64,000 nucleotides of DNA, from the NCBI RefSeq assembly GCF_017744655.1, contig NZ_JAGIAW010000002.1, positions 62,001 to 126,000 of the forward strand. Direction: 5' to 3'. A program made the position numbers and the translations under genes. This DNA comes from Devosia sp. (GTDB lineage Bacteria > Pseudomonadota > Alphaproteobacteria > Rhizobiales > Devosiaceae). The stretch's first letter is position 1. Every line of letters starts with the position of its first letter. Under the pieces are notes generated by a model. That model saw only the letters and a program-made list of their open reading frames with translations. It did no database searches and was not told the origin of the DNA. Below are positions 26,469 to 35,769 of this stretch, piece after piece.

Positions 26469-26570
26469 TTTGCCCTGCCTTGTTCCCTGGACCCGATAGT
26501 GTCCGTTCGCTTTGACGACGAAGCAATGGGCCGGACTTCGACAGCTGCGGGCGAAGAATCACTGCCGATC

Positions 26571-28553
26571 TCAGCTTACCGCGCCAAAGCGCTGGCTGTG
26601 CTCCGGGCGCCAGCCCGCTTCGCTTTGCTCGGCATGAGCCAGCGCCTGGTCCGGCGGCATCGGCCGCCCGAAGAGATAACCCTGCATGACCGTGCCGCCG
26701 AGCCCGGCAAGCGCTTCAAGCTGCGCCTCGGTTTCGATCCCTTCAAAGACGCAGGACATGCCCAGGTTCCGACAGAGATCGACCATGGTCTTGACGATGG
26801 CGCGGCTCGTCGGATCGCTCGTCACTTCGGCCACAAAACTGCGATCGATCTTGATACGATGCAGCGGCAGGCGCTGCACGTGGGTAAGGCTCGAATGCCC
26901 CGTGCCGAAATCGTCAAGCGCAATCCGCGCGCCAAGCCCGAGGAGGCGGGATAAGGCCTCCTTGGCGTGGTCGAGATCGCGCATGATGGCGGTCTCGGTG
27001 ATTTCGAAATCGACCCGGCTCGGGCGTGGCGCGGCCTCCACCTGGGCGATGACGGCGTCGATAGCGGCAGGCGAGCCGATGTCATTGGCAGAGAGATTGA
27101 CCGAAAGACGCATGCGCCGGGGCAGTTTCTCGCTGACCGCCAGCGCCTTGCGCAACACGACCTGGGTGATCCGCCCGATCAGGCCCATGCGTTCGGCCAT
27201 GGGAATGAACTCGGCAGGCGATATTTCCCCGAGGACCGGGCTGCGCCAGCGCGCCAGGACCTCAAAACCCGTCGTCTCGCCGATGGCGATGTCGAATTGC
27301 GGCTGCAGCAGGATATAGATCTCTTCGTCGAGATCGGCCGTATGTAGCAGATGCTCCATGCGCCGGATCTGCCTGAGGTCATGCGCATCGATGGCGGAAA
27401 ACACCATGGTGCCGCCGCGCGCATCGCGCTTGGCGAGCAGGCCGGCATAGTCGGCATGGTCGAACAGCGTTTCCAGCGTGTCCTCGGGGCCCGATGCTGC
27501 AAAGCCGATGGAGGCGGTCACATGCGTAGTGCCCAGCGGCAGCTTGATCGGCCGCGCAATGGCCTCGCAAAGCCGCTGGCCGAGCTTTTCAAGGCTTGGT
27601 CCCGAGGAATTCTCCGTCAGGATCAGCGCGAAATTGTCGCTGTCGAGGCGGGCGAGAAAGGAAGAAAACGGCCGATGGACATCGATCCGCTGTGCCACCT
27701 CGATCAAAACCCGGTCGCCGGCAATCTGCCCGAACACCTCGTTCACTGCTTTGAAGCGATCGAGGTTGAGCCGCGCTACGGCGATTGTCCTGCCGCCCGC
27801 CTTTGCTTCCTCCAGCGCACGCGCCAGTTCCTTATGGAACGAGCGGCGATTGGGCACGCCCGTCAGGCTGTCGAGCCAGGCGAGGCGGTGGTTTTCGTCG
27901 AGCAACTGCTGTGTCTGCTCTTGCCGACGAGCCATTTCCTGACGCGAGGCGACGAGCCCGGCAAAGTCGCGATAATTGTCGAGAAGAATAGTGGTGAGCA
28001 CCGCGGTCACCACGACCATGTTGAGCGCAATGGCAATGAAGACGGGCTGTCCTGTCAGAACGAAGAAGCCCGTGAAAGGAATGAGGACGCAGGCGCTGAT
28101 CGCCACGGCCGCCTTGCGCACATTGAGCAGGCAGAACATGCAGCCGATGGTGGTGATCGCCATGAAGAAGGCAATATGCGCCTGCTGCGGCGGGCTGCCA
28201 AAGGGGTAAAGGCTCAATGCCCAGCCGGCAAAGCCGATGGCGATGAGCGGACCAAGGATCACCATGGCCCTGATGTCGCGGTTGGCTTGCTCCGGCGTGA
28301 TTGTCGCGCTGTCGCTACCCACCCAGCGCAGAACCCGCGTTGCGCAAAGCGCGATCATCACGCACGGAACAAGGATCGTCAGAAATTTCGGTGCGCTCGA
28401 AAGGTGCGTCGCCGCCAGGATGACCATATTGGCCAGCAACATGGCGTACATCAGCGGCACCTGGCGCCTAAGTGCGTGCCATTGGGCCAGCGACAGTTCT
28501 GCCGACCCCGGAGATTCAAAAATGACACGGCCCAGGCGCCGGAATACTGACAT
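26571..28553 (-). CDS. membrane GGDEF/EAL protein: decayed cyclase domain, intact c-di-GMP phosphodiesterase
   Basis: 660 residues. About six membrane helices occupy residues 33-190. A GGDEF-fold domain follows (about 225-390) in which the signature is DSDNF (304-308) instead of GGDEF, so cyclase activity is not expected. The EAL domain (about 405-640) has EVL (431-433), the metal-ligand Asn in VNLSAND, FEITET, IALDDFGTGHSS, KIDRSF and EGIETE, that is, the residues needed for hydrolysis of cyclic di-GMP. It is therefore most likely an inner-membrane phosphodiesterase, possibly with GTP sensing by the inactive domain as in CdgA/PdeA-type proteins. It appears to be a single gene. Confidence 0.9.
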   Translation of the reverse strand: MSVFRRLGRVIFESPGSAELSLAQWHALRRQVPLMYAMLLANMVILAATHLSSAPKFLTILVPCVMIALCATRVLRWVGSDSATITPEQANRDIRAMVILGPLIAIGFAGWALSLYPFGSPPQQAHIAFFMAITTIGCMFCLLNVRKAAVAISACVLIPFTGFFVLTGQPVFIAIALNMVVVTAVLTTILLDNYRDFAGLVASRQEMARRQEQTQQLLDENHRLAWLDSLTGVPNRRSFHKELARALEEAKAGGRTIAVARLNLDRFKAVNEVFGQIAGDRVLIEVAQRIDVHRPFSSFLARLDSDNFALILTENSSGPSLEKLGQRLCEAIARPIKLPLGTTHVTASIGFAASGPEDTLETLFDHADYAGLLAKRDARGGTMVFSAIDAHDLRQIRRMEHLLHTADLDEEIYILLQPQFDIAIGETTGFEVLARWRSPVLGEISPAEFIPMAERMGLIGRITQVVLRKALAVSEKLPRRMRLSVNLSANDIGSPAAIDAVIAQVEAAPRPSRVDFEITETAIMRDLDHAKEALSRLLGLGARIALDDFGTGHSSLTHVQRLPLHRIKIDRSFVAEVTSDPTSRAIVKTMVDLCRNLGMSCVFEGIETEAQLEALAGLGGTVMQGYLFGRPMPPDQALAHAEQSEAGWRPEHSQRFGAVS

Positions 28554-28789
28554 GGCACTGCCCTTTGTATGACAAGCCTAAGCCTAGATTTCCTAATAGA
28601 TCAGTAAATCTACGTCGGTGGGGGCCCTAAGCAGCAAATTTGGCATTCGCAACGATGCAACAGGCCGTAAAAACCCCTTTTGGCCCATTGGAAGGCGTCG
28701 CGCTTCCCGCTACAAACGCCTCCGAAATCGATTTCGGTAGTTGATTTGCGACTGCCAGAGGTGCCGGCCGCGGCCGGCAGGAGGACGAC

Positions 28790-31264
28790 TTGACTATTCC
28801 GAGCTTCAACACCGCGCTTGATCTCAGCGGCGCCTATGGCCTGACCGCGCCATCGCGAAACATCACGACGGCAATCACCCTCCCGGGCGACGTCCACGGC
28901 GCGCTCCTCGCCGCCGATCTCATTCCCGATCCCTATTTCGGCGAGAACGAAAAAGTCGTTATGTGGGTGGGCGAGACCGAGTGGCATGTCGAGCGCCGCT
29001 TTGACGCCTCGGCCGCCGATATCGACGGCTACCTGACGCTGACTCTGTCCGAAGTCGACTGCATCGCCACCATCCTCCTCAATGGCGAAGTCGTCGCCCG
29101 CACCGACAACAGTTTTGTGCGCCACGACATCGACGTCACCGGCAAGGTGCACCAGGGCGAGAACACGCTACGCATCGAGTTCGGCGTGGCGCCCGACGTC
29201 GCCAAGGCGCGCTCCGACGCTCACCCGTTCCCGATTCCCTTCACCTACAATTACCAAACCAACGGGTTGAAGGGCATCCACATGAACTTCATCCGCAAGG
29301 CGGCCTGCCATGCAGGTTGGGACTGGGGCATCTGCACCATGCCTGTCGGCGTCTATGGCACGATGAGCCTGCGCAAAGCGCATCTCGCCCGCCAGGACAG
29401 CGTCGAAGTCGAGCAGACCCACGGCACAAACTCGGTCGAACTTTCCATCAAGACCCGTGTCTTTGCCTTCGCCCATGGCGAGGTTGAACTTGAACACAGG
29501 ATCGACGGCCAGATCATCACCGACAAGGTCGTGGTCCAGAAGGGCGAAAACGTCTTCACCCACAATGTGACGATCCAGAGCCCGAAAATCTGGTGGCCAG
29601 CCGGGCAGGGCGCCCAGCCGCTCTACGAGCTGACGACGAACCTCGAAGGCGAAGTCACGACCCGCAAGATCGGTCTCCGCAAGCTGGAGTGGATCATCGA
29701 GAAGGACGAGATCGACCACACCTTCAAGTGCCGCATCAATGGCCGCGACATCACCATGATGGGTGCCAACTGGATCCCGGCTGACGCCATTCCCTCGCGC
29801 ATTACTCCGGCGGTCATCCGCGACCTGCTCGAAAGCGCAAAAGCCGCCAATATGAACATGCTCCGCATCTGGGGTGGCGGTCAGTATGAGCCGGACTATT
29901 TCTACGAGCTCTGCGACGAGCTCGGCATCCTGCTCTGGCACGATTTCATGTTCTCCTGCATGAGCTATCCGTCCGACCGCGACTTCCTCGCCTCGGTCGA
30001 AACCGAAATCACCCAGCAGGTCCGCCGTCTGTCGCACCACGCCTCCATTGCCCTCTGGTGTGGCGACAATGAAGTCATCGGCTCGCTCAACTGGTATCCG
30101 GAAACTCGCGCCGAAAAAGAGCGCTATATCGCCAATTACGACCGCCTCAACTCCATGCTGCACCGGATCGTCGAGGACGAAGACCCATCCCGCCGCTTCT
30201 GGCCGTCTTCGCCCTCCCTCGGCTACATGGACTTCTCCGATGGCTGGCATTCGGATACACGCGGCGACCTCCACTATTGGGACGTCTGGCACTCGGCCAA
30301 GAGCTTTGATGCCTACCGCACCGTCAATCCGCGCTTCGCCTCCGAATTCGGCTTCCAGTCCTTTACCTCTATGAACGTCATCGAGACCTTCTCGGAAGAA
30401 AAGGACCGCAATCCGTCCTCGCCGGTCATGGAAAACCACCAGCGCAACAATGGCGGCAATGCCCGCATCATCGAGACGATGACGCGCTATTTCCGCTTCC
30501 CGCGCGACTTCGACCAGATGGTGTTCCTCTCCCAGATCCAGCAGGGCCTCGCCATCAAGACTGCCATCGAATACTGGCGCTCCACCAAGCCGCGCTGCAT
30601 GGGCACGCTCTATTGGCAGATCAACGACATCTGGCCGGTGGCGAGCTGGTCGAGCCTCGACTATGGCGGGCAGTGGAAGCTGATGCACCACATGGCCAAG
30701 CGCTTCTTCCGCCTCGTCAACGTCGTGGCCGTGCCCAATGCCGACGGCTCCGAAATCACCCTCCGCGCCATCAACGACACCGGCCGCCCGATCTCGATCG
30801 CGCTCGAAGTCACTGCCGCAAAAGTCACCGGCGAAAGCCGTGTTGTCTTCTCCGGCAACAGCGCCATCAGCGCCGATGCCGCCATCAGCGTCACGACCAT
30901 CGCAGCCGCTGACCTCGTCGCTGACGAGTTCCTCTACTTCACCTGGAAAGACGCATCCGGCAAAATCCTCGGTGAAAACGACTATTTCCCCAAACCCTAC
31001 AAGGCCTACGAGCTGGTGCAGCCCACCATCTCCTCCTCCTGGTCGGATCGGGATGGCCAGGCCGTCTTGACGCTCTCAAGCGACAAGCCTGCCTTCTTCG
31101 CCACGGCCTCGGTCAATGTCCCCGGCTATTTCTCCGACAATGCGGTCACCCTTCTGCCCGGCCGCCCCGTGGAACTGACCTTCATTCCGCGCCACGGCGC
31201 AGCGGTCACCGCGGCCGATCTCTCCGCCTCGCTCTCCGTGCGCAATCTGGCAGAGACGTTCTGA
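28790..31264 (+). CDS. beta-mannosidase, glycoside hydrolase family 2
   Basis: 824 residues from TTG 28790, which has GGAGG about six bases upstream. Layout fits family 2: jelly-roll sugar-binding domain (1-180), immunoglobulin-like domain (about 190-290), TIM barrel (about 300-640) and C-terminal beta domains. The acid/base Glu lies in ALWCGDNEV (GDNE replaces the commoner GNNE) and the nucleophile in RFASEFGFQSF. NYQTNGLKGIHMNFIRKA and AGWDWG are typical of beta-mannosidases rather than beta-galactosidases. No signal peptide is present, so it acts in the cytoplasm on imported manno-oligosaccharides. No sugar transporter is adjacent. Confidence 0.92.
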   Translation: MTIPSFNTALDLSGAYGLTAPSRNITTAITLPGDVHGALLAADLIPDPYFGENEKVVMWVGETEWHVERRFDASAADIDGYLTLTLSEVDCIATILLNGEVVARTDNSFVRHDIDVTGKVHQGENTLRIEFGVAPDVAKARSDAHPFPIPFTYNYQTNGLKGIHMNFIRKAACHAGWDWGICTMPVGVYGTMSLRKAHLARQDSVEVEQTHGTNSVELSIKTRVFAFAHGEVELEHRIDGQIITDKVVVQKGENVFTHNVTIQSPKIWWPAGQGAQPLYELTTNLEGEVTTRKIGLRKLEWIIEKDEIDHTFKCRINGRDITMMGANWIPADAIPSRITPAVIRDLLESAKAANMNMLRIWGGGQYEPDYFYELCDELGILLWHDFMFSCMSYPSDRDFLASVETEITQQVRRLSHHASIALWCGDNEVIGSLNWYPETRAEKERYIANYDRLNSMLHRIVEDEDPSRRFWPSSPSLGYMDFSDGWHSDTRGDLHYWDVWHSAKSFDAYRTVNPRFASEFGFQSFTSMNVIETFSEEKDRNPSSPVMENHQRNNGGNARIIETMTRYFRFPRDFDQMVFLSQIQQGLAIKTAIEYWRSTKPRCMGTLYWQINDIWPVASWSSLDYGGQWKLMHHMAKRFFRLVNVVAVPNADGSEITLRAINDTGRPISIALEVTAAKVTGESRVVFSGNSAISADAAISVTTIAAADLVADEFLYFTWKDASGKILGENDYFPKPYKAYELVQPTISSSWSDRDGQAVLTLSSDKPAFFATASVNVPGYFSDNAVTLLPGRPVELTFIPRHGAAVTAADLSASLSVRNLAETF

Positions 31265-31296
31265 ACGGCTTTGCTTCCATACCAGAGCATTGACTT

Positions 31297-31335
31297 GGCG
31301 GTCCCCATCGCGCATCGGTGCGGGACCGCCTTTTT
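31297..31335 (+). terminator. intrinsic terminator after beta-mannosidase
   Basis: GGCGGTCCC (31297-31305) pairs with GGGACCGCC (31322-31330), loop 16 bases, followed by TTTTT. It lies 33 bases after the mannosidase stop. Confidence 0.85.
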
Positions 31336-31413
31336 CTTCCTGCCCGGACCAGCCATGTCTCGCCCCCGTATTCTCGGCACGTCTTTGTTCCCTGCCGGAT
31401 ACGGGCGCGTCTG

Positions 31414-32331
31414 ATGGCTTCCCCGGTCTCCCCCATTGAAAGCCGCGCCAATCTCGGCATTGCGCTCGTTCTGGCGTCCCAGCTTGTGCTGCTGGTCCTC
31501 GACATTTCGGCCAAGTGGCTGTCGATCGAAGGCATGGCGACGACGCAGATCGTCTTCATGCGCTATGGCATGCATCTGGCGCTCCTGTTGCTGCTCTTCC
31601 TGCCGGTTAGCGGTATCAACCTTGTGAAGAGCAATAACTGGAAGCTCGAAGTCCTGCGCGGCTTCTGTCTCCTCGGGACGACCGGGCTCAACTTCCTCTC
31701 CATGCGCTATCTGCCGCTCACGGTCACCAGCGCCATCCTCTTCACCTCGCCCCTGCTGATCTGCGCCCTGTCCGGTCCGCTTTTGGGCGACACGGTCGGC
31801 TGGCGCCGCTGGCTCGCAATTGGCGTCGGCTTCATCGGCATCCTGATCATCGTTCGCCCCGGCTCCGAGGCCTTTCAGCCAACCGCTCTATTGAGCGTGG
31901 GCGCTGCTCTGTTCCTGGCGCTGTTCTCCATCCTCACCCGCAAACTGGCGGGCGTCGACAGCGCCTCGACCCAGCAGTTCTTTGCCGGCGCCACGCCGGT
32001 CATCCTCTTGGCGCCCATAGCCTTCACCGATTGGGTCTGGCCGACCCAGCCGATTTCCTGGATCGCTTTCCTCATCATGGGCGCGGCAGGGCTCGGCGGA
32101 CACTTTCTCAATTCGGTGGCGCATCGTTTCGCCACCCCGGCCATCCTTGCTCCGTTTAGCTATCTCAGCCTGCTCTATCTCTCGATAGCGAGCTGGCTGA
32201 TCTTCAATCAGCCGCCCGATCAATGGTTCATACTCGGCGCCGCCATCATCATCCTCAGCGGCCTCTACATCTGGCTGCGCGAGCGCCAACTCTCCAAGGC
32301 CGAGGTCACGCTGGTCAACGAGCCGGCTTAG
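31414..32331 (+). CDS. DMT-superfamily transporter with two EamA domains
   Basis: 305 residues from ATG 31414 (MASPVSPIESRANLG); the ORF track start at 31318 lies in the terminator of the previous gene. Ten hydrophobic segments in two EamA repeats are visible, the first starting IALVLASQLVLLVLDISAKW, the second around ALFLALFSILTRKLAG. Such proteins export metabolites or amino acids across the inner membrane. The substrate is unknown. The C-terminus is short and basic. The stop overlaps the end of the ndh gene by 17 bases, tail to tail. Confidence 0.88.
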   Translation: MASPVSPIESRANLGIALVLASQLVLLVLDISAKWLSIEGMATTQIVFMRYGMHLALLLLLFLPVSGINLVKSNNWKLEVLRGFCLLGTTGLNFLSMRYLPLTVTSAILFTSPLLICALSGPLLGDTVGWRRWLAIGVGFIGILIIVRPGSEAFQPTALLSVGAALFLALFSILTRKLAGVDSASTQQFFAGATPVILLAPIAFTDWVWPTQPISWIAFLIMGAAGLGGHFLNSVAHRFATPAILAPFSYLSLLYLSIASWLIFNQPPDQWFILGAAIIILSGLYIWLRERQLSKAEVTLVNEPA

Positions 32332-33625
32332 GCACTTCCTGCTCGATTTCCTTGAGCGGCTCCGCCGTCGGCGCCAGTCCATGGGTGATCAGCCGCGCAC
32401 TGCGCTGGCCGGTGAGGTAGATCCAGAGCCAACTCATGGCCACGAAGATGCGGTTCTTCGCATCGACCAGGAAGTAGATATGGGCAATGCCCCATACCCA
32501 CCAGGCAAACCAGCCCTTGAGCGTGAGCCAGCCGAAATCGATCACCGCCGCCTGCTTGCCGATGGTCGCGAGATCGCCTGCATGATTGTAGGCAAAGGGC
32601 TGTCTCGCTCCACCCCCCGCGAGCCGCTTCAGCACAGCGCGAGCCGCATGCGCCCCAGCCTGCTTGGCCGCCGGAGCCACGCCCGGCACCGGCTTACCAT
32701 CGGGCTTGATGATGCTAGCCGTATCGCCGACCACGAAAATCTCGGGATGACCCGGCACAGACAAGTCCGGTTCCACCTTCACCCGCCCCGACCGATCCGC
32801 TTCGACACCCAGCCACTTGGCCGCAGGCGATGCCGCCACACCCGCCGCCCAGATGACAGTCTTGGTCGCCAGCCGCTTCTCGCCGAAAGTCACCCCGTCC
32901 TCATCGACCGCCTTGACCATCTGCCCCAACTCGACCTCGACACCGAGATGCTCCAGCGACTTCAGCGCATAGGCCGATAGTTCCGGCTTGAAATTGAGCA
33001 GCACTCGGTCCGCCCCTTCGATCAGCACGACCCGCAAATCCTCCGGCGCAATCGTCCGGAATTGCCCTGCCAAGCTCGCCCGTCCCAGTTCGCTGATCGC
33101 CCCGGCCATTTCGACGCCCGTCGGACCCGCACCGATAATGGCAAAGGTCAGCAGCGCCCGGCGCTTGCGCGGATCGAATTCCCGCTCCGCCGCCTCGAAG
33201 GCCAGCAGCAGCTTTCGCCTGATGGCGGTGGCGTCCTCGAGCGTCTTCAGCCCCGGCGCAAACTCTTCCCATTGGTCATTGCCGAAATAGGCGTGCTGCG
33301 CGCCCGTCGCGATGATCAGGCTATCGTAATGCTCCGGCGCACCATCCTCGATCAGCACTTGCCTGTTGGCGGTATCGATCCCGGTCACCGTCGCCATGAT
33401 CACCCGCGTATTGCGCTGCTTGCGCAGGATATGGCGGATCGGCCAGGCGATTTCCGAGGGGCTCAGCGATGCCGTCGCAACCTGATAGAGCAGGGGCTGG
33501 AAGAGGTGATGGTTGCGCCGGTCGATCACCAGCACTTCGACATCGGCACGCGCCAGCACCTGCGCCGCCGCTATACCGCCAAAGCCTCCGCCAATGATGA
33601 CGATGCGGTGCTTGGGCGTTGCCAT
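32315..33625 (-). CDS. ndh: type II NADH dehydrogenase-like FAD oxidoreductase
   Basis: 436 residues from ATG 33625, which has GGAGG five bases upstream; the ORF track start is 13 codons earlier. FAD-binding motif IVIIGGGFGGIAAAQVL at residues 7-23, NAD-binding region IIGAGPTGVEMAGAISEL near 170, and the second FAD motif (IFVVGDTASI) near 300. A C-terminal hydrophobic, membrane-associating stretch (WFAWWVWGIAHIYFLV) is characteristic of NDH-2. It would pass electrons from NADH to quinone without pumping protons. It is preceded by a sugar kinase gene on the same strand at 71 bases. Confidence 0.9.
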   Translation of the reverse strand: MATPKHRIVIIGGGFGGIAAAQVLARADVEVLVIDRRNHHLFQPLLYQVATASLSPSEIAWPIRHILRKQRNTRVIMATVTGIDTANRQVLIEDGAPEHYDSLIIATGAQHAYFGNDQWEEFAPGLKTLEDATAIRRKLLLAFEAAEREFDPRKRRALLTFAIIGAGPTGVEMAGAISELGRASLAGQFRTIAPEDLRVVLIEGADRVLLNFKPELSAYALKSLEHLGVEVELGQMVKAVDEDGVTFGEKRLATKTVIWAAGVAASPAAKWLGVEADRSGRVKVEPDLSVPGHPEIFVVGDTASIIKPDGKPVPGVAPAAKQAGAHAARAVLKRLAGGGARQPFAYNHAGDLATIGKQAAVIDFGWLTLKGWFAWWVWGIAHIYFLVDAKNRIFVAMSWLWIYLTGQRSARLITHGLAPTAEPLKEIEQEVPKPAR

Positions 33626-33696
33626 GTCGGCCTCCATATCTGTGCCCCAGACATGGGATACCAATGGCCTGCCGTCAATGCATCTCAGCCGAAGGT

Positions 33697-35070
33697 CTAG
33701 GCCTTCGCGCGTTCCCGCCAGCGCCGCGCATATTCGGTAAAACCCGGATGGGCCAGCGGCACGATCGGGCTATCGTGCTGCTCATGCGCAGCCTTTCCGC
33801 CAAACAACAGGCTTGCCCCAAGGCTGGTGCCCGTCCCATCTCCGGAGGCATGCACTGGCCGCCCGGCGAGCGTCGCCAGTGCCGCACCAAACAGCGCATT
33901 GCGCGCCAGCGGCCCCTCGATGGTGATGCTCTTGCCCAGCCCACAGAGATCGAGGCATTCGCGCGCCACCAGCGCCAGATAAAGCGACGCCGCGGCCGTA
34001 CGCTCCCCGTGCGTTAGGTCTTCCGGCGCCACCGTCCAACGGCCCCGCCCATTGGCAAAGGGACCAACGCCGGGCGCAAAGGTCGGCAGTGCCTGCACAT
34101 CTCGCTCGATCACGGCCACAATGTCCGCTTCGCTCGGGGTCACGATCTCGCGCACGATGGTGTCGAATTCTCGCCCGCCCATGAAGCGCGCCGTCGGCAC
34201 GGGCCGGCCAAAGGCATCGACATTGGCAAGGCTGTCGCGTGCCTGATCGAGCTTTGCCGTGTCGCCACCGACCGTCATGGCAATGGCCCAGGTGCCCGTC
34301 GACAGGATGGTGAAGGGCGCTTCTCGGCGGCCCAGATGTGGCACCAGCGATGCATTGGAATCGTGAATGCCGCAGGTCACCGGCGTGCCGGCCGGCACGC
34401 CCGTATAGCCGGCAAGATTGTTAAGGATCGGTCCGAGCACCGAGGCTGCCGGCCTGATCTGCGGAAAGAAAGCCCGCCAGCCCTGCTCGTCGACCATGGA
34501 CGAAAAGTCGCCCTTGTCCGGCGCCCAGAGATCGGTATGGCAACCGAGCGAGGTTACTTCGCTGGCCAGAATGCCGGTCAGGCGCCAGGCCCAATATTGC
34601 GGATAGGTCAGGATCGCCGTGACCTTGGCGAAGTCTTCCGGAAAAGCCCGCGATTGCCAGAAAATCTGTGCGCCGAGATTGAGCCCATTGGGCAGGCGCG
34701 CCGATAGCGTCTCGGCAAAGAGAGGCCGCGCGCGGTCATAGGCTTCGTCGGACGAGTCCGGGCCGTCATATTCATAGTCGAGCACCGGCATCGCCAGCCG
34801 ATCGCCCGCCATCAGCGCAGCGGTGGCGCCATGCGTGGTGATGGAAATGCCATCGATCCCGTGCTCGCGATGCAGTTCACCCAGGCTCGAGAGGATAAAA
34901 TCCCAAAGCCCTTCGACATCGGCATGCGGGTAGGGCGCATCGCGCTGCACGCTATTGGGCTGGCTGAGCGAGCCCAGCAGCGCTTCGCTTGCCGCATCGA
35001 TCAGCACGACCTTGGCATTGGTCTTGCCGATATCGATCACGGCGATATGGCGGGGCAGGGACTGGGTCAT
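33697..35070 (-). CDS. FGGY-family carbohydrate kinase
   Basis: 457 residues from ATG 35070 (MTQSLPRHIAVIDIGKTNAK); the ORF track adds 22 residues. The N-terminal ATPase motif is IDIGKTNAKVVLID, the substrate Asp region is CGIHDSNASLVPHL, and the phosphate 2-like motif is FTILSTGTWAIAM. This TGTW signature resembles rhamnulo- and fuculokinase relatives rather than glycerol or xylulose kinases. It would phosphorylate a keto- or deoxy-sugar in the cytoplasm. No isomerase, aldolase or transporter is adjacent, so the substrate is undetermined. Confidence 0.85.
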   Translation of the reverse strand: MTQSLPRHIAVIDIGKTNAKVVLIDAASEALLGSLSQPNSVQRDAPYPHADVEGLWDFILSSLGELHREHGIDGISITTHGATAALMAGDRLAMPVLDYEYDGPDSSDEAYDRARPLFAETLSARLPNGLNLGAQIFWQSRAFPEDFAKVTAILTYPQYWAWRLTGILASEVTSLGCHTDLWAPDKGDFSSMVDEQGWRAFFPQIRPAASVLGPILNNLAGYTGVPAGTPVTCGIHDSNASLVPHLGRREAPFTILSTGTWAIAMTVGGDTAKLDQARDSLANVDAFGRPVPTARFMGGREFDTIVREIVTPSEADIVAVIERDVQALPTFAPGVGPFANGRGRWTVAPEDLTHGERTAAASLYLALVARECLDLCGLGKSITIEGPLARNALFGAALATLAGRPVHASGDGTGTSLGASLLFGGKAAHEQHDSPIVPLAHPGFTEYARRWRERAKA

Positions 35071-35150
35071 GGCGCGACGCTCTTCTTGGGATACCGGCCC
35101 ATAGCGGAAAATCCGGCACCGCGCCATAGCTGACATGTTAGCGCTGCGCG

Positions 35151-35175
35151 CGGAAAAGCGGGCACCGGTTTTCCG
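35151..35175. repeat. short dispersed palindrome CGGAAAA...TTTTCCG
   Basis: CGGAAAA (35151-35157) and TTTTCCG (35169-35175) pair around GCGGGCACCGG. This sequence type recurs in intergenic DNA of Hyphomicrobiales. It sits between the universal stress protein stop and the sugar kinase start and could act as a weak terminator. Confidence 0.5.
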
Positions 35176-35200
35176 AAAGGAACGAAGCGCCGGAGATACG

Positions 35201-35650
35201 CTATTTGATGATCAGCACCGGAATTTCGGCATGCGCCAGAACTTCCGCCGCCTGAGAACCAAGCAACAGCCGACCGAGCCCGCGACGGCCATGCGAGCCC
35301 ATGACGATCAGGTCGGCACCGATGGTCTTGGCTTGCTTGATAATGCCTTCCGCTGCCGGCAGGTCCGGCAGGTGTTGGGTCGCAAGAGTAATGCCCGCGG
35401 CACTCGCGAGCTTGGTCGCGTCCTCCAGCACGCCCTTGGCGGATTCGGCCTTGGCCTTGTCGAGCTCTTCAAGAATGCTCGACGTATCCACCATCATCAT
35501 TTCGGCGCCCGGCGCGATGATGATGGAAGGCTCGGTCACGGTGACGGCTGTCAGCTTGGCGCCAAGCTTGCCCGCGAGGGCAATGGCATGGGTAAAGGCC
35601 TTGGTGCTGAGATCCGAGCCGTCGATGGCGCAAACGATGTTCGAGTACAT
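35201..35650 (-). CDS. universal stress protein, UspA family
   Basis: 149 residues from ATG 35650, with GGGGGAA upstream; the ORF track start extends 68 codons into unlikely sequence. One Usp domain starts YSNIVCAIDGSDLS, and the ATP-binding motif is GSHGRRGLGRLLLGSQA, followed by a beta-strand ending VLIIK. It is a cytoplasmic, probably dimeric, nucleotide-binding stress protein. It is transcribed divergently from dusA, sharing a 119-base intergenic region. Confidence 0.93.
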   Translation of the reverse strand: MYSNIVCAIDGSDLSTKAFTHAIALAGKLGAKLTAVTVTEPSIIIAPGAEMMMVDTSSILEELDKAKAESAKGVLEDATKLASAAGITLATQHLPDLPAAEGIIKQAKTIGADLIVMGSHGRRGLGRLLLGSQAAEVLAHAEIPVLIIK

Positions 35651-35769
35651 GGCGAAAATTCCCCCGTTGAAGATGACGCACAGTAGAACAACGTGGCAGC
35701 CAGAACTTTGATCCAGATCACGCCGGCATTGCCCGCCGGGCGAGAAGGGGCTATTGGAGCCACCTTCGA

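Noticed and set aside
29168-30691. 507-residue minus-strand ORF
   Set aside because: Antisense of beta-mannosidase.
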